A DNA stretch of 64,000 bases from Acidimicrobiales bacterium. GTDB taxonomy: Bacteria > Actinomycetota > Acidimicrobiia > Acidimicrobiales > RAAP-2. The position numbers and the translations under genes were made by a program. Shown in pieces: positions 1-10,400 of the stretch (its first letter is position 1; every line of letters begins with the position of its first letter). The stretch covers positions 36,580 to 100,579 of the forward strand of contig JADGOE010000002.1 in assembly GCA_017883135.1 (NCBI GenBank). The letters are read 5' to 3'. The notes below the pieces were generated by a model. That model was not told the origin of the DNA and made no database searches. It saw only the letters and a list, made by a program, of their open reading frames with translations.

Positions 1-1518
1 GGCGATGGTCGATACCAGAGCGAGGCCGACCATGAGCGCCGCGGAGGTCTGGGCGGTCCGTCGGGGGCTGCGCATCGAGTTCTCCCGACCCAACCTCCCC
101 GAGACGCCGAGCACGCGGGCGAGGGGCAGGCCGATGGCACTGGCCATCGGCCTGGCGACGAGGGGAGCCAGCATGCCGGCACCGATAAAGATACTGATGG
201 CGCCGATGCCGACCAGTTGGATGGCGGGCTTGGTCAGCCCGAGGGTGAGGAGCGCCACCCCGACCAGGACGATCACCCCTCCGACCACGGTCCGCCGGCG
301 CGGCGAGCGGTCGTCCCCGGCCTGGCTGTCGGCGATGGCCGCGATCGGCGGAATGCGGACCGCCCGTCTGGCCGGGCTGATGGCCGACACCACTGTGACG
401 CCCACGCCGACGAGGAGGGCGGCTACCACGGCGCGGAATTGGAAGACCAGCGGGCCCGAGGGCACGGTGATCCCGAAGGCCTTCAGCAGTGCTTCGAGCC
501 CCACTGCAGCGAGGACCCCGAGGCCCAGCCCGATGAGGGACGCCACCAGCCCCACGATCCCGGCCTCGGCCAGTACGGAGCGGAACACCTGGCGCCGGCT
601 GGCGCCGAGGATCCTCAGCAGGGCGAGCTCACGTGTCCGCTGACCCACGATGATCGAGAAGGTGTTGAAGATGGTGAACCCGCCGACGAACAGGGCGATG
701 AAGGCGAAGATCAACAGTGCGGTCGAGAAGAAGGAGAGGGCCTGGTTGATGGAGCTGGACTGCTCGTTGGCGACGGTCTGGCCGGTCACGACCTCGACGC
801 CGTGGGGGAGCACTCGGGCGATCGACTTCTGGAGCTGGGCCAGGTCCACGCCCGGCTCGGCCAGCACGTCGACGGAGTCGTAGTAGCCGACCCGGTTGAA
901 CAGCTGCTGGGCCGTGGGGAGGTCGAACGCCGCGATCGTGGCACCGGCGAGGTTGTTGGCCGTGCCGAACTGGGCGATGCCCGAGACGGTGAAGGTCTGG
1001 GGCGGGCCGGCCAGCAGGATCCGGACGTGGTCGCCCACCGCGAAGTGGTACTTGCCCGCAGTGCCGGCGTCGACCACCACCTGGTGTGCGTTGGTGGGCG
1101 CTTTCCCCTGGCTCAGGCGCAGAGACGACAGCTGGGGGTTCGGATCGAAGGACAGCCCGATGGTGGGTGCGCCTCCGGTGGTGACGGCTTTGCCGTTCGG
1201 GGCGACGAACTGTGCATAGCCGCCGACGGCGCCATCGGCGTACTGGACCCCCGGCACCGAGCGCACCGTGTTGGCGATCGATTCCGGCACCGGATTGCGA
1301 ACGCTGGTGCCGGCAGTCCCGGTGAACGCGGCCGTCTCCCGCACCTCGAAGCTCACGTTCTTGTAGACATTTTCGAACAGCGTGGTGAATGTGGCGTGCA
1401 GCGTGTCGGTGAGGACCAGCGTTCCCGAGACGAACATCACGCCCAGCACGATGGCCAGGGCGGTCAGCGCCAGACGGAGCTTGTGCGCCAGCAGACCCTT
1501 GACGGTCGCCCGCCACAT
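1..1518 (-). CDS. ABC transporter permease, FtsX/MacB-like (partial, runs off left edge)
   Basis: Open minus frame from ATG at 1518 (MWRATVKGLLAHKLRLALTALAVMLGVMFVSGTLVLTDTLH...) with FtsX-type segment FNTFSIIVGQRTRELALLRILGASRRQV; absent from the ORF track because it has no stop inside the window. Confidence 0.88.
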   Translation of the reverse strand, partial: MWRATVKGLLAHKLRLALTALAIVLGVMFVSGTLVLTDTLHATFTTLFENVYKNVSFEVRETAAFTGTAGTSVRNPVPESIANTVRSVPGVQYADGAVGGYAQFVAPNGKAVTTGGAPTIGLSFDPNPQLSSLRLSQGKAPTNAHQVVVDAGTAGKYHFAVGDHVRILLAGPPQTFTVSGIAQFGTANNLAGATIAAFDLPTAQQLFNRVGYYDSVDVLAEPGVDLAQLQKSIARVLPHGVEVVTGQTVANEQSSSINQALSFFSTALLIFAFIALFVGGFTIFNTFSIIVGQRTRELALLRILGASRRQVFRSVLAEAGIVGLVASLIGLGLGVLAAVGLEALLKAFGITVPSGPLVFQFRAVVAALLVGVGVTVVSAISPARRAVRIPPIAAIADSQAGDDRSPRRRTVVGGVIVLVGVALLTLGLTKPAIQLVGIGAISIFIGAGMLAPLVARPMASAIGLPLARVLGVSGRLGRENSMRSPRRTAQTSAALMVGLALVSTIA

Positions 1519-1519
1519 C

Positions 1520-2286
1520 TCAGCTACCCAGCTCCTTCATCTGTTCGAGGATCGCCTCGGCCGTCGGAGAGGACAGATCGCCGACCACCTTGCCGTCGGC
1601 AAGGAAGACGACCCGGTCCGCGTGGGCCGCGCCGCGCGGGTCGTGGGTCACCATGGCGATGGTCTGGCCGAACTCGGTCACCGACTTGCGGAGGAATTCG
1701 AGCAGTTCGGCGGATGCGTTGGAGTCGAGGTTGCCGGTGGGCTCGTCGGCGAAGATGAGGTCCGGCCGGCCGATCAGTGCCCGGGCGCATGCGATCCGCT
1801 GCTGTTGGCCCCCCGACATCTCGTTGGGCCGATGCGAGAGCCGGTCGCCGATGGCCAGCTGATCGATCAGGTAGTCGAACCAGGCCTGGTCCACCGGCCG
1901 GCCAGGTCGGCCGGCCGGTGGATGTTCTCGCGGGCGGTCAGGGTCGGCACCAGGTTGAACGACTGGAAGACGAAGCCGATCCGGTCCCGGCGCAGCCTGG
2001 TCAGTCCGGCATCGTCAAGGGTGCCGACCTCCTCGGCACCCACGAAGACGTGGCCCGAGGTGGGGGTGTCCAGCCCTGCCATGCAGTGCATGAGGGTCGA
2101 CTTTCCCGAGCCCGACGGACCCATCACCGCGGTGAACCGGCCCCGCTCGAAGGCGATGTCGATGCCGTCGAGCGCCCTGACGACGGCATCGCCTTTGCCG
2201 TACGTCTTCACCAGATCGACGGCGTGGGCCGCCGGCCCCGGTGGTGGAGCCGCCGCGTCCGGTACTGCTTCGTCGGTGACTGTCAT
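1520..2286 (-). pseudogene. ABC transporter ATP-binding protein (LolD/MacB-like), split by a frameshift near 1890-1922
   Basis: N-terminal half (1867..2286) has Walker A GPSGSGKST; C-terminal half (1520..1894) has LSGGQ-type MSGGQQQR and Walker B LIFADEPTGNLDS; the two frames join at LAGR/VDQAWFDYL. Confidence 0.85.
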
Positions 2287-2482
2287 AGTGCTGGCCTTCC
2301 GTTACCAGATGCGGCGCGGTTGTCGCACCGAACCGACGTCGCATGCGGACGCGGGCCAGGCCAGTCGTCGGGACGCGGCGTCCGGCACGGACTCTACCGT
2401 GGCAAGGGCCGTTTGCCAGCTCGCTCGCAAGGTTCGCCGAAGGGCTGGCGGCAACCGACGAAGCAGCTGCTCTCGCGCGAAA

Positions 2483-3367
2483 TCAGGGGGCCGAGGCGTC
2501 GAGCAACCCGTACCGCCGGCGCACCGAGGTGTCGACCCGGGTGAAGGCCACATCGACCATGATGCCGATGAACACGATCACGATCATCATGGCCACCACC
2601 ACCGCATAGTCGCCGTAGGTCAACGCGTTCACCGTACGTCCGCCGAGGCTGAGCGGATTGATCGCGATGAGGAACTCGCCGGCCATGAGGGCGTGCCAGG
2701 CGAAGGCCCAACCCTGCTTCAGTCCACCGAGCACGCTGGGGAAGGCCGCCGGCAGCACCACGTGGCGCTCGAGGGCGACCCCCCGGGCCCCGAGGATTCG
2801 CCCGGCTCGCAGCAGGCCGGGTGGCACCTGATCGATGCCGCTGATGAAGCCGTTGGCGACGGCCGGGGCCGCCCCGAGCACCATCATCAAGACGATCGCC
2901 TTCCAGTTCTGGCCGAAGACCATGTAGCCGAGCGGGTACCAGAGCACAGACGGCATGGTCTGCATGCCGGTGATGAGCGAGCCGATGGCGGCCCGGAGTA
3001 CCGGTACCCGAGCCACGGAGGTCCCGACGATCCCCCCGACGATGACCACCAGTACGTACCCGAAAGCCGCCTGCTGCGCGGTGGCCCAGCAGGCCTGCCA
3101 GAACAGCGACGTGCCGAGCAGGTCCCAGAGCTGTCGGGCCACCGCCGATGGGGTCTGGAGGATGTGGGGTTGCCAGTGGGCCCACACCGCCAACTGCCAG
3201 ATCAACAGGATGAGAGCAAGGGCGATGAGCTTCGGCCAGGTCGCCCGCCACAGGCGGCGTGACAGCCGACCCTGGGCTGGCCGACCGACCTTGTCGAGCG
3301 CGTCGAGCCCGGCCAGGGCCTGGTCCAGCGAAGGTGCGGTGGGAGCGGCGGAGTTCCCATTCCCCAT
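2483..3367 (-). CDS. ABC transporter permease, SsuC/TauC-like
   Basis: MGNGNSAAPT...; multiple TM segments and BPD-type loop ILGARGVALERHVVLPAAFPSVLGGLKQGWAFAW. Confidence 0.88.
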   Translation of the reverse strand: MGNGNSAAPTAPSLDQALAGLDALDKVGRPAQGRLSRRLWRATWPKLIALALILLIWQLAVWAHWQPHILQTPSAVARQLWDLLGTSLFWQACWATAQQAAFGYVLVVIVGGIVGTSVARVPVLRAAIGSLITGMQTMPSVLWYPLGYMVFGQNWKAIVLMMVLGAAPAVANGFISGIDQVPPGLLRAGRILGARGVALERHVVLPAAFPSVLGGLKQGWAFAWHALMAGEFLIAINPLSLGGRTVNALTYGDYAVVVAMMIVIVFIGIMVDVAFTRVDTSVRRRYGLLDASAP

Positions 3368-3449
3368 CGGGCCGTCTTGCGTCACACCGTTGGCCCCGGT
3401 CCGGCCGGCCGGGGAGGTCCCGCCGTGGTCGACCGTGGTCCGAGGTGGC

Positions 3450-4295
3450 TCACCGGCCATGCCGGCCCACCTCCGATCGCAGCTGGTCGGTGACCGTCGC
3501 TGCGAGTGTGGCGATCTCCGGTGAGTCGATGCGGCGGGGCCGTGCCAGATCGACCGGAAAGGTGGCCGCCACCCGGCCCGGCCTACTGGTGAGCAGCACG
3601 ATCCGGTCGCCGAGGCGCGCCGCCTCCCGCACGTTGTGGGTGACGAAGAGAACGGTGAATCCCCGGTCGATCCACAGCGACTCGAGCTCGTCGTGGAGCA
3701 GGTCGCGGGTGATGGCATCGAGGGCGCCGAACGGCTCGTCCATCAACAGCAGTCCGGCATCCTGGGCCAGGGCGCGGGCGAGCGCCGCCCGCTGGCGCAT
3801 GCCGCCGGACAGCTCGTGGGGCCGCTTGGGCCCGAAGCCGCCGAGGTGGACCCGCTCGAGGAGGTCGTCGGCGACGGCCCGGCGCTCGGTCCGCCCCACC
3901 CCACGCAGGCGTAGGGGGAGCTCGACATTGGCAGCCACCGTGAGCCACGGGAAGAGCGCCGAGTCCTGAAACAGCATGGCGGTGCCAGTCCCGCCGGTCA
4001 GGCGCACCCCTGACCTGGTGGCCTCTCCGTCGACCGGCTCACCGACGGTGGTGACCTCGACGCTTCCCACGGTCGGCCGGTCGAGGCCGGCGATCAGATT
4101 CAACAGGGTGGTCTTCCCGCACCCCGAGGCCCCCACCAGGCAGACGAACTCACCGGGTTCGACACCGAGTGAGATGTCCGACAGGGCCACCACCCCGGTC
4201 GCTGCGTCACCGTGGCGCTTGGATACGCCGGTCAAGGTGACCGAGGGGGCCCGACCGTCGGGCCGCAAGGTGGGGGAGGGGGCGAGCGAGGTCAT
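3450..4295 (-). CDS. ABC transporter ATP-binding protein, SsuB/TauB/NrtD-like
   Basis: Walker A GASGCGKTT, signature ELSGGMRQR, Walker B LLLMDEPFGALD. Confidence 0.92.
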   Translation of the reverse strand: MTSLAPSPTLRPDGRAPSVTLTGVSKRHGDAATGVVALSDISLGVEPGEFVCLVGASGCGKTTLLNLIAGLDRPTVGSVEVTTVGEPVDGEATRSGVRLTGGTGTAMLFQDSALFPWLTVAANVELPLRLRGVGRTERRAVADDLLERVHLGGFGPKRPHELSGGMRQRAALARALAQDAGLLLMDEPFGALDAITRDLLHDELESLWIDRGFTVLFVTHNVREAARLGDRIVLLTSRPGRVAATFPVDLARPRRIDSPEIATLAATVTDQLRSEVGRHGR

Positions 4296-5392
4296 GAACC
4301 GGCCAGCTTGGCCTTTCCGTCACTGATCAGGACCTTGTCGATTGGCCCCAGGTCGAAGATCCCGCTGATGTTGGTGGTCGGGAACCCGGCGGCTTTGGCG
4401 TGGACCAGGTCGGTCAGGATGGACGAGCCGATGGGGTCGTTGGTGAAGGTCATGTCCGCCCATGCCGAGGCCACTTCGGGCGCCTTCAATGCTTTGCCGG
4501 TCAGGGTGGCCAGCTGGGTGTTGGCGTCGGCCTGGGCCTGGGTCGGCGAGGCGTTGAGGAAGGCGGTAGTGGCCAGCTGGCCCTTCAAGAGGTCGGTCAC
4601 CACTGCTGGATGGGCGGACAGGAAGTCGGTGGTGACCACCAGCACGGTGGTGGCGAACAGGCCGTTGGGCCACTGGGTCTTCTCGTTCACCAGCACGTGG
4701 CCCTTGCCCTCAGCCACCATGCGGGTCGCCCACGGCTCGGGGACCCAGGCACCGGCGATGGTGCCGGCCTCGAACGAGGTGAGTGTGGTGGCATTGTCCT
4801 CGGGCAGGATGGTGACCTCGCCGCTACCCCCGTTGGGTCCCGGGTAGGTCAGCCCCTGCTTCGTCAGCCAGGTGCGGAGGGCGACGTCCTGGGTGTTGCC
4901 CAGCTGCGGGGTGGCGACGGTCTTGCCCTTGAGCTGGTTGGCCGAGGTGATCGACGGCGAGACTACGAGCGCCGCCCCGCCGGAGGTGGCACCAGAGATG
5001 ATCCTGACCGACTTCTGGCCCTGGGTATAGGCGGTGATCGCCGAGTTCGGGCCCATATAGGCGGCGTCCAACGAACCGGCCAGCAGCGCCGTCACTTCCG
5101 CAGGACCGGCGTTGTACGTCGACGTCTGGAGCGTGACATTGCTCGCCAGGTTCTTGGTGAAGATGCCCTGCTGAACACCGACGAGCGCCGCCGCATGGGT
5201 CAGGTTGGTGAGGTAGCCAAGTCGCAGCGTCACCGGGGTGTTGGAGGTGGTCGAAGAGCTGGCGCCGGTGGCGGTGGTGCTCGCACTGCCCGATGCGGAG
5301 CTGCATGACGCGGCGGTCAACGCAATGCCGATCAAGGCGCCGACCAGCGCTGACCGGCGAGATCGACGTGGCTGTTGGGACGGGAACTGCAT
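4292..5392 (-). CDS. ABC transporter substrate-binding lipoprotein, SsuA/NMT1-like
   Basis: Start MQFPSQQPRRSRRSALVGALIGIALTAASCSS (lipobox-like); LRLGYLTNLTHAAALVGVQQGIFTKNL typical of the NMT1/SsuA family; 4-nt overlap with the ATPase gene. Confidence 0.88.
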   Translation of the reverse strand: MQFPSQQPRRSRRSALVGALIGIALTAASCSSASGSASTTATGASSSTTSNTPVTLRLGYLTNLTHAAALVGVQQGIFTKNLASNVTLQTSTYNAGPAEVTALLAGSLDAAYMGPNSAITAYTQGQKSVRIISGATSGGAALVVSPSITSANQLKGKTVATPQLGNTQDVALRTWLTKQGLTYPGPNGGSGEVTILPEDNATTLTSFEAGTIAGAWVPEPWATRMVAEGKGHVLVNEKTQWPNGLFATTVLVVTTDFLSAHPAVVTDLLKGQLATTAFLNASPTQAQADANTQLATLTGKALKAPEVASAWADMTFTNDPIGSSILTDLVHAKAAGFPTTNISGIFDLGPIDKVLISDGKAKLAGS

Positions 5393-5671
5393 GCGGATCC
5401 TCCATGTCGACGGCGGCGGGTGCGTGGTCCAGCGTCGGTCCGAACTCCCCACCCTGCCGTTGGTTCGCAGGAATCCGGACGGTCTGCGTCGAGGTCGATT
5501 CATCGAAACACCTGAGCCCGATGAACCCTCTTTCCCTATATATCTACCAAAAAGCTAGGAAAGGTCCTTGACGTCAAGTTAGCAGCAGCTGGCGCGCAAT
5601 TGCCAGCAGTTGTTTGATGAGGGGCCGGGGCCGGGTACGCGGTCCGCCGGGCCACCGGTTGCCCGGTGCAG

Positions 5672-6304
5672 CTACTCGCCCAGGCGGTCGAGGAGGCGTT
5701 GGCGGTGCACCGGCCATTCGCCGGGCAGCATGGAGAAGACGGCGGTGTCCCGGACCGTGCCGTCCGAAGCCGGGCGTTCCGCCCGGATCACACCGTCCAG
5801 GGTGCAGCCCAGCCGCTCGATGGCCGCCCTCGAGCGGACATTGCGGGAATCGGTCTGCAGCCGGACGGCCCGGACCTCCCACTCGTCGAAGGCGTGGCGC
5901 ATCATCAGCAGCTTGGCCTCGGTGTTGACCGATGTCCGTTGGGCGGAAGGATCGAGCCAGGTGTACCCGATGTTGGCCACATCGGGCCGGTCGTGGCGCC
6001 GCAACACCTCCGAGCCCGGGTAGAGCGACGACCAGTCCCAGGGGGTGAGCTCATAGAAGCGGGTGGAGCCCACGACCCGCCGGGCGTCGACCGACCAGGT
6101 GACGAAGGGGTACTGGTCTCCGGACTCCCTGTTGGCCAGGGCCAGCTCCACGTAGGCGACCATGCTCGGGCGGTCCCAGGGGACAGGGGTGAAGCCGAAC
6201 GTCGACCGGTCTTCGGTGGCAGCGGTCAGCAGTCCGTCGACATGGCCCAAGTCCATGGGCACCAGGTGGACGTGGCGGCCCTCGAGGGAGAAGAGATCGG
6301 ACAT
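5672..6304 (-). CDS. GNAT family N-acetyltransferase (RimJ/RimL-like)
   Basis: GSTRFYELTPWDWSSLYPGSEVLRRHDRPDVANIGYTWLDPSAQRT...VRLQTDSRNVRSRAAIERLG. Confidence 0.85.
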   Translation of the reverse strand: MSDLFSLEGRHVHLVPMDLGHVDGLLTAATEDRSTFGFTPVPWDRPSMVAYVELALANRESGDQYPFVTWSVDARRVVGSTRFYELTPWDWSSLYPGSEVLRRHDRPDVANIGYTWLDPSAQRTSVNTEAKLLMMRHAFDEWEVRAVRLQTDSRNVRSRAAIERLGCTLDGVIRAERPASDGTVRDTAVFSMLPGEWPVHRQRLLDRLGE

Positions 6305-6397
6305 GCGACCATTGTCCTCGATCCCTTCGGATGCCGCGTCCGGATGGATGCCGGTTTGGACGCCGGCCTGGACGCCGGGTGGACGCCGGTTGCCCGG

Positions 6398-7258
6398 CTA
6401 CTTGAGGAGGCGGGAGAGCCTGCGGCCGGCCAAGGGCCTGCCCCCGGTCTGGCACGTGGGGCAGTACTGCAGCGACCTGGTGGCGAACGAGACCTCCCGG
6501 ATGGTGTCGCCGCACGCCGGGCACGCCTCGCCGGTACGGCCATGGACCCGCAGGGCACGCTTCTTGTCGCCCTTCAGCTCGGACGGCTCGAGGTCCGACG
6601 ATCGCGCCACGGCCTCGCTGAGCACCCCCACCAAGGCGTCGTGCAGGCGGGCCACCTCGCCGGCATCGAGCCTGTTGGTCTTCTTGTAGGGCGAGAGCTC
6701 GGCGCGGTGCAGGGCCTCGTCGGAGTAGGCGTTGCCCACGCCGGCGATCAGCGACTGGGTGGTCAGCGCGGTCTTGAGGGTCGCCGACGTGTCGTGCATG
6801 AGTGTGGCCAGGCGGTCGACGGTGAACTCGGGCCCCAGCGGATCGATGCCCAAGCCGGCGACGGCGCCGATCTCGTCGGGTGACCCGACCACCCAAAGGG
6901 CCAACCGCTTCTCGGTGCCCATCTCGGTGACGTCGAATCCCGAGCCATCGTCCAGCCCGACCCGCAGGGCCAAGGGCCCCCGGCCCGGCCGGGCGGCGCG
7001 GGCCGGCACCTTGTCGTACCACCGGACCCAGCCGCCCCGGGCCAGGTGGAGCACCAGCCACAGGGTGTCGCACCCGACGCAGACGTACTTCCCCCGCCGT
7101 CGGACCTCGACGACGGTGCGGCCGACCAGGGCGTCGAGCGGGGGCGCCACCGTGCGCAGCGCCGCGAAGGAGGCCAGCTCGCACCGGTCGATGCGCCGGC
7201 CGGCCATGCGGCGCGCCAGCCCGGCAGCGAGGGTCTCGACCTCGGGCAGTTCGGGTAC
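6398..7258 (-). CDS. Fpg/Nei family DNA glycosylase (N-terminus inferred at a GTA codon)
   Basis: In-frame upstream of the ATG at 7207 the sequence reads (GTA)PELPEVETLAAGLARRMAGRR, the Fpg N-terminus; C-terminal zinc finger CPACGDTIREVSFATRSLQYCPTCQ. Confidence 0.85.
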   Translation of the reverse strand, partial: VPELPEVETLAAGLARRMAGRRIDRCELASFAALRTVAPPLDALVGRTVVEVRRRGKYVCVGCDTLWLVLHLARGGWVRWYDKVPARAARPGRGPLALRVGLDDGSGFDVTEMGTEKRLALWVVGSPDEIGAVAGLGIDPLGPEFTVDRLATLMHDTSATLKTALTTQSLIAGVGNAYSDEALHRAELSPYKKTNRLDAGEVARLHDALVGVLSEAVARSSDLEPSELKGDKKRALRVHGRTGEACPACGDTIREVSFATRSLQYCPTCQTGGRPLAGRRLSRLLK

Positions 7259-7448
7259 AGGTCAATTGTGGACCCTGGGCGACCGTAGTATCTGGTCCGC
7301 ACCGGCACCAGGTTCGAAATGGTCCGGTCGTGTCGGGTCCGAACGTGCGGGAACCTCCCCATCGGGTCCGGCAACACCTTCGACCCGCCCCACCCGACCG
7401 ACCCGAACCGAACCGACCCGCCCCATCCGACTCGAGAGGGAGTACCCG

Positions 7449-10400
7449 TTGTTCCGTCCGGTTCCCACCGACGCCGATTTCACCGTCCTCGAAGCCGAGG
7501 AGCTGGCTCGATGGAGCGAGCATCGCGTCTTCGAGCGCTCCATCGAGCTCCGGGTAGGGGCTGAGCCCTGGGTCTTCTATGAGGGTCCCCCGACGGCCAA
7601 CGGCCGGCCCGGGCTTCACCACGTCTGGGCCCGGGTCTACAAGGACCTGTTCTGCCGGTACCGGACCATGCGGGGCTATTCGGTCCCCCGCAAGGCCGGC
7701 TGGGACACCCACGGACTGCCGGTCGAGGTCGAGGTCGAAAAGCAGCTGGGCATCACCGCCAAGCGACAGATCGAAGAGGACGTGGGCATCGCCGAGTTCA
7801 CCCGGCTCTGCCGCGCGTCGGTCCGCAACTACGTGGACGAGTGGAAGGACCTGACCGAGCGCATCGGGTACTGGATCGACATCGACGCCGCCTACTGGAC
7901 GTTCTCGCCCGAGTACGTCGAGTCGGTGTGGTGGAACCTCAAGAGCCTCTGGGATCAGGGCCTGCTCTACGAGGACATCAAGGTCGTTCCCTACTGCCCT
8001 CGCTGTGGCACCGCGCTGAGCAGTCACGAGTTGGGTCAGCCCGACGTCTACCGGGAGGTGGAGGACGAGTCGGCCTACGTCCTGTTCCCGTTGCGGGACG
8101 AGGGAGATGCCGCCGAGCGCGTGCGCGCCGGTATCGGCCGGAGCTCGCTCGACGGGCTGGCCCTGGTGGCCTGGACCACGACCCCGTGGACTTTGCTGTC
8201 CAACACCGGCGCCGCGGTCGGGCCCGACCTCGAGTACGCCGTCGTCGGAGACGTCATCGTTGCCGCCGACCTGGTGGAGCGGGTGTTCGGCGAGGGAACC
8301 GTCGTCGGGCACACCGTGCCCGGGCGCGACCTGGTCGGCCTCCGCTACGACCGGCCGTTCGATGATGTGGAGCCGGCACCGGGGTCCGCCGGCCGAGACG
8401 GGTGGCGGGTGGTCGCCGGAGCGTTCGTGGAGGCTGACGAAGGGACCGGCATCGTCCACCTCGCCCCCGCCTTCGGCGAGATCGACCGCCAGGTGGGGCG
8501 CGAGAACGAACTTCCCACCCTCAACCCGGTGGGGCCCGACGGGTGCTTCACCGACGCGGTGGCATGGCTGGCCGGCCAGTCCGTTCGCGACACCAACGGC
8601 ACCGTCAACGATCGCCTCGAGGCGGCCGGGCGCTTGTTCCGCCGCCATCGACACGTCCACCCGTACCCGCACTGTTGGAGGTGCGGCACCGCCCTCATCT
8701 ACTGGGGCAAGCCCAGCTGGTACATCAAGACGTCCGACCGCAAGGCCGAACTGGTCGCCCAGAACCAGACCATCGGGTGGCATCCCGAGCACATCCGAGA
8801 CGGGCGGATGGGGGAGTGGCTGTCCAACAACGTCGACTGGGCGCTCTCCCGCGACCGCTTCTGGGGCACCCCGCTCCCGATCTGGAGATGCGACGAGGGC
8901 CATACCCACTGCGTGGGATCGTTGGCCGAGCTCTCCGATCTGGTGGGAGGTGACGTGTCGGACGTGGACCCCCACCGGCCGGACATCGATGCCGTCACGT
9001 TTCCTTGCAGCGAGTGCTCCGCCATGCCGGTGGCGGGTTCCGCCTCAGGGTCCGCCGCAGGGTCCGCCGAATCGGTCATGCGCCGGGTGGAGCCGGTCAT
9101 CGACGCCTGGTTCGACTCGGGCTCGATGCCCTCGGCCCAGTGGGGCTATCCGTTGGCCGAAGGATCGGCGGAGCAGTTCGTCTATCCGGCGGACTTCATC
9201 TGCGAGGCCATCGACCAGACCCGCGGGTGGTTCTACTCGCTGCTGGCGGTCAACACCCTGGTGCGGGAGTCCACCCCCTACCGCAACGTGCTCTGCCTCG
9301 GGCACATCGTGGATGCCGACGGTCGCAAGATGTCCAAGAGCGTCGGAAATGTCATCGACCCGTGGGAGATCCTGTCCACCCGGGGCGCGGACCCACTCCG
9401 CTGGTGGATGTTCTCCCAGGGCTCTCCCTGGACGCCGACCCGGGTCAGCTTCGAAGTGATCGATGCGGCGATGCGGGACTCGCTGCTGACGCTGTGGAAC
9501 ACCTGGTCGTTCTTTACCACCTACGCCTCGTTGAACGGCTTCGATCCGTCCAACCCCGCCGTCCCCGCGCCCGAGGACCGGTCGGTCCTCGACCGGTGGA
9601 TGCGGTCGCGCCTGTACGCAACGGTGGCCGTCGCCACCGAGGCACTCGACGGTTACGAGCCGTTCCCAGCAGCCACCGCCATCGCCGAGCTCATCGACGA
9701 TGTCTCGAACTGGTACGTGCGTCGCAGCCGACGTCGCTTCTGGCGCACCGATCCTGACGCCGACCCGGCCGATTCGTTGGGAGCCCAGGCCACCCTGCAC
9801 GAAGTGCTGGTGACGCTGTCCAGTCTGATGGCGCCGCTGTGCCCGTTCGTAGCCGACCGGATGTGGCGTGACCTCACCGGCGCCGCCGAGGACGACTCGG
9901 TCCATCTGGCCGACTGGCCCCTCGCTCGGCCGGAGGCGCTCGACCCCGCACTCGACGAAGGGATGGCCCTGGCCCGACGCCTGTCGTCGCTGGGTCGTGC
10001 CGCCCGTTCCGAGGCCGGGGTGAAGGTGCGCCAGCCGCTGGCACGCGCCTTGGTCTACCTGCCTCCCGGCAGCCCGACGCCGCCTCCGGGCATCGTGGAG
10101 GACGAGCTGAACGTGGACCTGGTGGAGGCCACCGGCGAGCTCGGCGAGGTGCTGGCCTACGAGTTGGTTCCCAACTTCAAACTGCTCGGTCCACGGATCG
10201 GGGCGCGGGTCCAGCAGCTGCGGGCGGCGATGAGCTCGGTGGACGGAGTGGCGGCCGCGGCCGACCTGGCAGCCGGCCGACCGGTCGTCGTGCAGCTCGA
10301 CGATGGATCGATCGAGCTCAGCGGGGAGGAGATCGAGCTGCGGGTGCGGGCACAGCCCGGTTTTGTAGTGTCGCGGGACGGGGCCGAGGTGGTGGCGCTC

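Noticed and set aside
217-1758. 513-aa plus-strand ORF
   Set aside because: Antisense to the FtsX-type permease and ABC ATPase
7265-7448. T-box riboswitch upstream of ileS
   Set aside because: No recognisable T-box core or specifier stem; region is mostly short CCGAC/CCGAAC-like repeats
6051-8975. 974-aa minus-strand ORF
   Set aside because: Antisense to ileS and out of frame with the Fpg and GNAT genes; high-GC artefact composition
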